Assembly: GCA_027064845.1 (NCBI GenBank)
Contig: JAMOPC010000252.1
Coordinates: forward strand, 1 to 11,560
DNA from: Desulfurococcales archaeon
Lineage (GTDB): Archaea; Thermoproteota; Thermoprotei_A; Sulfolobales; Desulfurococcaceae
Direction of reading: 5' to 3'
DNA length: 11,560 nt
A program made the position numbers and the translations under genes. The notes below the pieces were generated by a model. The model worked only from the letters and a program-made list of their open reading frames with translations. It ran no database searches and was not told the origin of the DNA. Below, piece by piece: positions 1-4,450 of this stretch; position 1 is the stretch's first letter; every line of letters starts with the position of its first letter.

Positions 1-180
1 CAATATTTTTGGATCAATAATACTCGCTAATACATCATATATTCCTCTATGAATAGCATATATAGTGATAAAAGATAACAATATTGTCGTGATTATCACT
101 AGTGAAGCATATATTCTATCAATAATTCTTAGTTGAAGATCGTTTATTGAAATGTTAGCCCAAGCATTAGGCTGTTTCAG
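1..180 (-). CDS. Partial membrane-protein reading frame, 5' end missing, runs off the left edge
   Basis: On the minus strand a frame stays open from an in-frame TAA at 217-219 to position 1. It reads (from 180) LKQPNAWANISINDLQ, then a charged residue pair and one clear hydrophobic segment of about 20 residues (YASLVIITTILLSFITIYAI), then HRGIYDVLASIIDPKIL. There is no in-frame ATG. The only conventional candidates are GTG at 99-97 and TTG further in, and neither has a visible ribosome binding site. The frame overlaps the last codons of the tnpB-like gene by a few bases. I do not recognise the family. It could be the remains of a gene whose 5' end was lost when the neighbouring element arrived, a gene with a non-ATG start, or a chance open frame. 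The 60 open codons with a plausible transmembrane helix argue mildly against chance. Confidence 0.4.
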   Translation of the reverse strand, partial: MKQPNAWANISINDLQLRIIDRIYASLVIITTILLSFITIYAIHRGIYDVLASIIDPKIL

Positions 181-1334
181 ATTTGATATGATTTTTTGTT
201 TATTTTTGAATACTTTTTAATTATTTGTTTTGGTCTTAGTCCTAGATATTCTAATGCTATTATGTATGCTGATGCTATGTGTCTATCTAAACCCATGTCC
301 TTGGCTGCTAGCTCAGCTAGTTTACTCGTATATGCCGGGTCTACATAGTATGGGCTTAACCCATATTCTGAAGCGTGGAGTATAAATTCATCTATTATGG
401 ACGACTTAAATACTGATACTCTACGATTATACCTACTATTCTTCCTCTTACTACTCCTTATCCACCTGAGCTTTAAATAGCCAAGGATTTCAGGGTCTTC
501 AAGAACGATAGTTGATACACTATGATAGTGTGCATACTTGAGGGCTTCATGTACTATTCTATGTACTAGGCTCCTCCTCTGATCACTTCTTAATGTGATA
601 GAGGAAAGTGATGGGTAGTGAAACGTCTTTGTGTCTCTTAGAATTCCTCTCTTATCTATTATGGCAAGATTTACCCTATCAACATTAACATCTATACCAG
701 CAATATTATCACCTAGTGGTCTAGAGTACCTCCTTCTATACTCTAAATATAGCTCATAGGGTATAGAGAATTGTAGTTCACAGTAAACTCTATTGTAGCT
801 CATATCAAGAGCAACAAGTCTAGCAAGATATCCAAGTTTACAATTCATACCAAGTTTTGCTATAGTTTCAAACAATTCATTATATATTCTCGGTACTCTA
901 ATGTTTACTTCATACCTAATCCAAGATGAACCATTAAATAACATTATCTTCGCTTCATCCCTGCCAACTAGCCTTATGTTCCTGTTACCTCTATCTTCTG
1001 GTCTAGGTGAACCTCTTGACTGTATTAATGGCCAATCCCTTAGCTTTACCTTATCTAACGGTATTCCGAGACCTTTAGTAGACTCCACTATTTCTCTTAC
1101 TATTAGGATGGCTCCGTCTGCATACCTCTTGTTACCTATCACGGAATATGCTACATTATAGAGTGCAGTAATACTAGTAGTTCCATTCTTAATATAATCC
1201 AATGTCTTAATTACTCCAGCTCTGAATCTTGTAGTTGTTATGTAGAAGTAATATGCTAAATCATTTTCTAGTACTGTTCTCGCTCTTAGTGTTACTTCCT
1301 TTGGTGGTTCAGCCTTCTTTGGGTACGTAGACAT
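177..1334 (-). CDS. TnpB-like RuvC-fold protein (IS200/IS605 accessory type) without a zinc ribbon
   Basis: This is a 385-residue protein. Its C-terminal half carries the three RuvC motifs of TnpB/Cas12-type nucleases: GIDVNVD (Asp215), IVLEDPE (Glu279) and GLDRHIASA (Asp350). The family-typical segment VDPAYTS (331-337) is also present. All three acidic residues are in place, so a nuclease active site is possible. Canonical TnpB has a four-cysteine zinc ribbon between VDPAYTS and the last motif. Here only about 12 residues separate them and there is no cysteine; the protein's only cysteines are 165 and 185. A basic patch (about 293-305, SSKRKNSRYNRR) could bind nucleic acid. No tnpA is visible in the window. 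The ATG overlaps the upstream 50-residue gene by 26 bases, which implies translational coupling. It could be an immobile or domesticated relative or part of a mobile element; the RuvC assignment is firm, the role is not. Confidence 0.8.
   Translation of the reverse strand: MSTYPKKAEPPKEVTLRARTVLENDLAYYFYITTTRFRAGVIKTLDYIKNGTTSITALYNVAYSVIGNKRYADGAILIVREIVESTKGLGIPLDKVKLRDWPLIQSRGSPRPEDRGNRNIRLVGRDEAKIMLFNGSSWIRYEVNIRVPRIYNELFETIAKLGMNCKLGYLARLVALDMSYNRVYCELQFSIPYELYLEYRRRYSRPLGDNIAGIDVNVDRVNLAIIDKRGILRDTKTFHYPSLSSITLRSDQRRSLVHRIVHEALKYAHYHSVSTIVLEDPEILGYLKLRWIRSSKRKNSRYNRRVSVFKSSIIDEFILHASEYGLSPYYVDPAYTSKLAELAAKDMGLDRHIASAYIIALEYLGLRPKQIIKKYSKINKKSYQI
189..223. repeat. Imperfect direct repeat, copy A (3' end of tnpB-like gene)
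   Basis: About 28 of 35 aligned positions, with two single-base gaps, match 1642-1674 in the same orientation. The exact core is the 14-mer TTTTGAATACTTTT (204-217 and 1656-1669). In AT-rich DNA a 14-base match alone is near chance for a window of this size. The longer alignment and its position at both sides of the element make it worth recording. Confidence 0.45.
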
Positions 1335-1461
1335 GTACCACTACCTTCTTCCCTTTATACTTCTCAAGCTTCTGTGCAATATCCTTAGGTACGTAAATGC
1401 CCATGTAACCAGCACCAACATTAGTTAGCTTAGCCTCGAAGATATATATCTCGTAGCTCAT
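1309..1461 (-). CDS. 50-residue AbrB/DUF2080-like protein upstream of the tnpB-like gene
   Basis: This small minus-strand gene starts at ATG 1461-1459 and ends at TGA 1311-1309. A ribosome binding site GGTGA lies at 1471-1467, five bases before the ATG. The product reads MSYEIYIFEAKLTNVG, then GYMGIYVPKDIAQKLEKY, then KGKKVVVHVYVPKEG. The pattern of a beta strand, IYVPKDIAQKL and GKKVVVHV resembles the swapped-hairpin AbrB/SpoVT DNA-binding fold (compare IPKEIREKL...GDKVEV). It also resembles the small DUF2080 proteins found next to archaeal transposases. Its last 26 bases overlap the tnpB-like start in another frame. A perfect palindrome sits just upstream, so an autorepressor or antitoxin-like role is a reasonable inference, but it is unproven. 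The gene is certain as an open frame with a good start; the fold assignment is by eye only. Confidence 0.65.
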   Translation of the reverse strand: MSYEIYIFEAKLTNVGAGYMGIYVPKDIAQKLEKYKGKKVVVHVYVPKEG

Positions 1462-1471
1462 ATATATCACC

Positions 1472-1500
1472 TACTGTAGTTAAACTTATAAACTACAGTA
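1472..1500. promoter_or_regulatory. Perfect 10-bp palindrome over the accessory promoter (candidate operator)
   Basis: TACTGTAGTT (1472-1481) and AACTACAGTA (1491-1500) are exact inverted repeats with a 9-base spacer. On the minus strand the palindrome lies between the TATA box (1498-1507) and the ATG at 1461, covering the expected transcription start near 1477, which is the classic position of a repressor site. The spacer itself contains TATAAG on the minus strand, a second possible TATA box. Confidence 0.6.
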
Positions 1501-1508
1501 TATAAAGA
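1498..1508. promoter_or_regulatory. Two-way TATA box between the small regulator gene and the structured RNA
   Basis: GTATATAAAG on the + strand reads CTTTATATAC on the minus strand. On the minus strand, transcription about 26 bases away would start near 1477 and leave a leader containing the GGTGA site of the 50-residue gene. On the + strand it would start near 1528-1530, at the first base of the GC-rich fold. The prediction rests on spacing only. Confidence 0.5.
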
Positions 1509-1521
1509 TTATCATAGAAAA

Positions 1522-1690
1522 GTGCCGCCCGCTCAGCCCAACCCCGCTGGGTGCCGAGCAGTATCCCTAACTAGTGATGCCTAGCGTGAAGGTGCCCGTG
1601 GGGGTGCTGGGCGGGAAAAGGGCGTAATGACCCGCCTGCCGTGACTTTTCGTTAGTTTTGAATACTTTTAATCACGGTAGGCGGGGAACG
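1522..1690 (+). ncRNA. GC-rich structured RNA candidate, unassigned family
   Basis: This is a sharply GC-rich block inside AT-rich intergenic DNA, a known hallmark of structured RNAs in hyperthermophiles. There are two long helices. The first pairs 1528-1537 with 1606-1615 (10 pairs), then after a 3-base bulge 1541-1545 with 1601-1605. The second pairs 1631-1644 with 1672-1685 (14 pairs) around a 27-base U-rich loop. The two non-Watson-Crick positions, 1533:1610 and 1638:1678, are G-U if the + strand is transcribed but A-C on the minus strand, so I call + strand. A TATA box at 1498-1508 has suitable spacing. I found none of the signatures I know for SRP RNA, RNase P RNA, rRNA or tRNA. It may be the RNA partner of the adjacent TnpB-like protein or an independent RNA. 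The ends are approximate, and transcription could stop in the U-rich loop. Confidence 0.65.
1642..1674. repeat. Imperfect direct repeat, copy B (loop of second RNA hairpin)
   Basis: This copy matches 189-223 at about 80 percent. It fills almost exactly the loop of the 1631-1685 hairpin and ends in its right arm. A + strand RNA would therefore be partly complementary to the mRNA of the tnpB-like 3' end. Confidence 0.45.
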
Positions 1691-1744
1691 CTAAAAACTA
1701 AGTAGTAATAATAATCTCCGTACAATATCTTCTACAACTCACTG

Positions 1745-1783
1745 TTTCTCTAAACTAAAACAAATAGTTATTACTCAGAGAAA
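1745..1783 (-). terminator. Hairpin directly after tRNA-Leu (possible terminator)
   Basis: TTTCTCT (1745-1751) and AGAGAAA (1777-1783) are perfect inverted repeats. An inner pair AACTA/TAGTT surrounds a short AT-rich loop. It starts immediately downstream of the tRNA CCA on the minus strand and contains T-rich runs, which fits a tRNA 3' processing or termination site. No function is demonstrable from sequence alone. Confidence 0.35.
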
Positions 1784-1871
1784 TGGTGCGGGGGGTGGGA
1801 TTTGAACCCACGCAGGCCTACGCCATCGGGTCCTAAGCCCGACCCCTTTGACCAGGCTCGGGCACCCCCGC
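1784..1871 (-). tRNA. tRNA-Leu, anticodon TAG
   Basis: The reverse complement folds as a class II tRNA. The acceptor GCGGGGG pairs with CCCCCGC, followed by discriminator A and an encoded CCA (1786-1784). The anticodon stem TCGGG/CCCGA encloses CTTAGGA, giving anticodon TAG, which reads the leucine codon CUA. There is a long variable arm as expected for leucine, and the T-arm is GTGGG-TTCAAAT-CCCAC. No intron is present. A TATA-like CTTAATAC lies about 33 bases upstream (near 1900-1907). The accessory patch with the TnpB-like gene begins on its 3' side, the side usually used by integrating elements. Confidence 0.96.
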
Positions 1872-1954
1872 ACCATTAGTGATGTTTTAAGAATTAGAGG
1901 TATTAAGGCTTAACTATCAAAGGTTAGGTGGTCTTGGGTAAAGTATTTTGTGTT

Positions 1955-2164
1955 TTAGCCTAGTTCGGCTACTATTTCTGCTCTGTCTCTGAGTATTTGG
2001 GCTTTTCCACCTGTTGGTCTGGCTAGTATAGTTCCGCAGACTTTGCATCTTACAGGGAATGTTGCGTGGCTAAAAACTATGTTTTCAGCACCACATACCT
2101 TACATACTACTTTTAAGAATCTACTCTTCGGCTGTGGTATGAGTATTTTTCTTTTCTTGACCAT
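1955..2164 (-). CDS. rps27e: 30S ribosomal protein S27e
   Basis: This 69-residue protein is typical in length and sequence for archaeal S27e, a small-subunit ribosomal protein. The zinc ribbon is visible as CKVC (21-24) and CKVC (40-43), with the family phrase GGKAQILRDRAEIV near the C-terminus. The ATG shares one base with the stop codon of the L44e gene (TAATG), so the two are one transcript with coupled translation. In many archaea this pair is followed by aIF2-alpha and Nop10. Here the next thing downstream is tRNA-Leu, so the rest of that cluster is absent or has moved. Confidence 0.97.
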   Translation of the reverse strand: MVKKRKILIPQPKSRFLKVVCKVCGAENIVFSHATFPVRCKVCGTILARPTGGKAQILRDRAEIVAELG

Positions 2165-2451
2165 TACCTAGTCACCTCTACGAGCTCGTACTTCTTCATC
2201 CTAATACCTTCTCTGTGGAGAATGTATCCACACTTCCTACACTTCAACTTTAACACTACTTTCTTTGTTACCTTAGCAAATCTCTTCTGTTCTGATTTCC
2301 TCTTAGAACCATATCCCTTCTTCTTAGCCCTATACCTACGTTCACCTTCAGCCATTGACCTGCGCTTACCGTGCTTATAGATGGTGACTGTGTGTGGTGT
2401 ATGTGTCTTGCATCTTGGACAGTACGTTACTATCATTTTTGGTATCTTCAT
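2164..2451 (-). CDS. rpl44e: 50S ribosomal protein L44e
   Basis: This 95-residue protein begins MKIPKMIVTYCPRCKTH and has a zinc-binding pair at Cys11/Cys14 and Cys71/Cys74 around a very basic centre (KRRSMAEGERRYRAKKKGYG). It matches L44e (eukaryotic L36a/L42), which sits near the ribosomal E site. It is the first gene of a two-gene unit with S27e. A TATA-like box TTTTTAATAG (about 2499-2508) lies upstream, which predicts a start near 2480 and a short leader. Confidence 0.97.
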   Translation of the reverse strand: MKIPKMIVTYCPRCKTHTPHTVTIYKHGKRRSMAEGERRYRAKKKGYGSKRKSEQKRFAKVTKKVVLKLKCRKCGYILHREGIRMKKYELVEVTR

Positions 2452-2498
2452 AACTCATACCCCTATCAATATACCTATTTTCACAAGATATACTAACA

Positions 2499-2510
2499 CT
2501 ATTAAAAATC
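2499..2510 (-). promoter_or_regulatory. TATA box for L44e-S27e
   Basis: The minus strand reads GATTTTTAATAG, an archaeal TATA-like box about 50 bases before the L44e ATG. This predicts a leader of roughly 30 bases. It falls inside the short spacer between the CarS stop (2528) and the L44e start. Confidence 0.45.
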
Positions 2511-2527
2511 TAATGGGCTTAATATAT

Positions 2528-3046
2528 CTACCACCTTGTATCCTTGACTCCGAGGTAATAAGCTATATTATTCGTCACTATGTGGAGCAATAATATGATC
2601 AATAAAGCATATAGGATAAACAGTGGTTCTTCATAAAACTCTCTCAATCCCAATAAGAAATATGCAAGCGTAGATGCAAGAGCAAAATCAAGTTGATCAA
2701 TAACTGGGAGAGGCTTACCACTAGGAATACCCAAGCGTCTTTTCAAGAAAGAACCAATAAGATCACCTACTAGAGCACTGAGAGAACCAACAAAACCAAT
2801 AAAGAACAATAATAAGTCGCAATAAACAAGTCCTAGAACTAACCCCGTTAATGAACCCATATATACACCTATGACAAAACCCTCCCAAGTCTTATTCTTT
2901 CCGAGCAAAGGCTTGTTATCCAAGAACAGCTTTCCACGATCAATTCTTTTAGATCCTTTTATTAATAAGGGGGAAGAATTAGCGATCATGGGGGGTAAAT
3001 AGTATTTGATAAACCAGTAAATAAAATAAACTAAGTCACTGTTCAT
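2528..3046 (-). CDS. carS: CDP-archaeol synthase (CDP-2,3-bis-(O-geranylgeranyl)-sn-glycerol synthase, DUF46)
   Basis: CarS transfers CTP to unsaturated archaetidic acid to give CDP-archaeol, the activated precursor of archaeal polar lipids, in the membrane. The 172-residue length is right for the family. The signature PLLGKNKTWEGF (46-57) is followed by GDLIGSFLKRR (94-104) and the C-terminal PVIDQLDF (114-121), which carry the expected polar and acidic active-site residues. Hydrophobic segments lie at about 3-22, 55-75, 77-98, 119-133 and 141-166, fitting a small multi-pass membrane enzyme. The ATG overlaps the end of the upstream RecA-like ATPase gene by 11 bases, so they are cotranscribed. 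It stands close to, but on the opposite strand from, the mevalonate-branch genes whose products it ultimately uses. Confidence 0.93.
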   Translation of the reverse strand: MNSDLVYFIYWFIKYYLPPMIANSSPLLIKGSKRIDRGKLFLDNKPLLGKNKTWEGFVIGVYMGSLTGLVLGLVYCDLLLFFIGFVGSLSALVGDLIGSFLKRRLGIPSGKPLPVIDQLDFALASTLAYFLLGLREFYEEPLFILYALLIILLLHIVTNNIAYYLGVKDTRW

Positions 3047-3683
3047 TTACCCACTCAACTCCCTCATCTGTTATTTCGAAGAAAGCTTCTCTCTCCTCCT
3101 CAGCCGGTTTCACAAGTCTAGCGACTCTGTTATTATCTTTCCAGCTGAGAAAAATAATTACGTCAAACCAGTATTTCAATATATTCATCCCACTAGCCAT
3201 GAGTTCTTCTTCATCCTCTTCATAACCAGCTCTAACCTGTGCAGAAGCAAACAGTTTACCTCCAGATTCTCTTACTTTATGTCTTAAAGCAGCAAGTAAT
3301 AAGCCATACTTAGTTATAGATTCTTCTTCATAAGAAATAACTCTATACAATGAGTTAATGCTATCAACGAAAACGTGTTTAAGAGGGATATATGGTAATT
3401 TCAGAAGAGTAAAGTCTAGGAGCTCGTTGAAATCATATATTTCTGTAAACCATACATTTGTGTATTTGCGAGCATTTCTTGCAACTCTCTCATAGTGTAA
3501 TGTCTCCTCAGTACTGATGTACAAGCATTTATCCATAGGATTCTTGCAAATATTTGTCGCTATTTTCATCAACATAGTTGTTTTTCCACTACCAGCAGTT
3601 CCATAGAACAATATTGTCTTTGCATCTTTGATCACTTCGTCTAAGTACTTGTTCCCAGTAATCATTGTTTTACCACTACTCAT
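3036..3683 (-). CDS. RecA/KaiC-like P-loop ATPase (RadA paralogue type)
   Basis: Counting from ATG 3683 the protein has 215 residues. It shows Walker A GTAGSGKT (28-35), a likely catalytic glutamate in ISTEET (56-61), Walker B HVFVDS (103-108) and SAQV (147-150) at the position of the RecA-family sensor/L2 region. It is a single RecA core without the N-terminal DNA-binding domain of RadA, as in RadB and the KaiC-like or RadC-type crenarchaeal paralogues. The last part (EREAFFEITDEGVEWV) is typical of such proteins. A TTG at 3710 would add nine residues. I prefer the ATG because a TATA-like element at 3721-3727 then gives a short leader. Its substrate is unknown. The coding overlap with carS is probably a matter of operon packing rather than shared function. 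Confidence 0.8.
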   Translation of the reverse strand: MSSGKTMITGNKYLDEVIKDAKTILFYGTAGSGKTTMLMKIATNICKNPMDKCLYISTEETLHYERVARNARKYTNVWFTEIYDFNELLDFTLLKLPYIPLKHVFVDSINSLYRVISYEEESITKYGLLLAALRHKVRESGGKLFASAQVRAGYEEDEEELMASGMNILKYWFDVIIFLSWKDNNRVARLVKPAEEEREAFFEITDEGVEWVNEQ

Positions 3684-3740
3684 ACGCAATAGTATTAAAT
3701 AGAGCCTCAATCACATAATGATAAAATCGATTAGAGACAA

Positions 3741-3750
3741 TAAAATAATA
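3741..3750 (+). promoter_or_regulatory. TATA box of the six-gene operon
   Basis: TAAAATAATA lies about 43 bases before the ATG at 3789. Transcription is expected near 3772, just before the ribosome binding site GAGG (3774-3777). A back-to-back minus-strand TATA-like box (ATTTTAT, 3721-3727) would serve the ATPase-carS pair, making 3684-3788 a divergent promoter region. Confidence 0.5.
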
Positions 3751-3788
3751 GCGTTTACAAGAATGTTTTTGCCGAGGAAAAATACATC

Positions 3789-4448
3789 ATGAAATATATG
3801 TATAAGAGACCACTAGTAATAGGGATTTATGAGCCTAAATGGTTTATGATAGTTAAGAGCATGCTCGACACTAGGAGAATAGACTATAGTATTTATGAAG
3901 ACAAAGACACTATTCCATACTATAGTGTGTTCTATACAGACTACCCTGGCTTCGTCGAAGAAGCTGTTAGTAGAAATGATGTACTGATAATATATGATCC
4001 TAGAGATACTCGTATAGGGTTAGAAATATCCATACTAGCTACAATGTTCAAAGAAAAATACAATACTTTAACCATAGGCATAGATCCAGGATCTAAGCCT
4101 TACTACCTGGTCATCGGTGATGGAGAAGTAATTGAACACGGATACGTTGAACTAGAGAAGATCTGTGAGAAAATCAATTACTTATTAAACAATATTCCTT
4201 CCAGAGAGAAAATAGTTCGTGTAGGCTCTGGTCTCAATGGATTCGATATAATTTATATGCTGAAGAAAACAATTAGCGATGTAAAGATAGAAGTTGTTGA
4301 TGAACACGAAACAACTCCTAGGAGTAGGTTGGTGAACGACATCAATTATCTTGACAAAAGACTTGTATCAATACTGAAACCATATAGGAACAAAGATGCC
4401 TATGCTGCTCTAAGAATAGCTTTAAGGAAAGGTATTGAGGTCGAATAA
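3789..4448 (+). CDS. RuvC/YqgF-like RNase H-fold protein, function unknown
   Basis: This 219-residue protein has its clearest signal in the C-terminal half. TIGIDPGS (95-102, Asp99) looks like the first strand of a RuvC-type active site, VVDEHETT (169-176) resembles the YqgF motif DERLTT, and KDAYAALRIALRKG (202-215, Asp203) resembles the last RuvC helix with its metal-binding aspartate. The first 90 residues form a separate alpha/beta segment with no motif I recognise. The arrangement predicts a Holliday-junction or RNA-processing nuclease fold, but activity cannot be read from sequence. It is the first gene of the operon and ends two bases before the polynucleotide kinase gene, which suggests a joint role in nucleic-acid processing. 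The start is supported by GAGG at 3774-3777; an in-frame ATG three codons later is a possible alternative. Confidence 0.65.
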   Translation: MKYMYKRPLVIGIYEPKWFMIVKSMLDTRRIDYSIYEDKDTIPYYSVFYTDYPGFVEEAVSRNDVLIIYDPRDTRIGLEISILATMFKEKYNTLTIGIDPGSKPYYLVIGDGEVIEHGYVELEKICEKINYLLNNIPSREKIVRVGSGLNGFDIIYMLKKTISDVKIEVVDEHETTPRSRLVNDINYLDKRLVSILKPYRNKDAYAALRIALRKGIEVE

Positions 4449-4450
4449 GC

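Noticed and set aside
901..1161. 86-residue plus-strand open frame inside the tnpB-like gene
   Set aside because: It is the antisense shadow of a well-supported RuvC-fold gene, with no promoter or ribosome binding site and a low-complexity composition.
1570..1590. TAGTGATGCC as a C box of a C/D-box guide RNA
   Set aside because: There is no CTGA D box at a suitable distance, and the surrounding long helices do not fit that RNA class.
1522..1690. SRP RNA or RNase P RNA
   Set aside because: The block is too short for either, and I do not see the conserved SRP helix 8 or the RNase P core sequences.
177..1690. Complete IS200/IS605 or IS607 transposon
   Set aside because: There is no tnpA transposase and I could not define the terminal structures of such an element, so I call it a TnpB-like module only.
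2381..2593. Plus-strand open frame across the L44e start and carS end
   Set aside because: It spans the promoter and the ends of two convincing minus-strand genes and has no family features.
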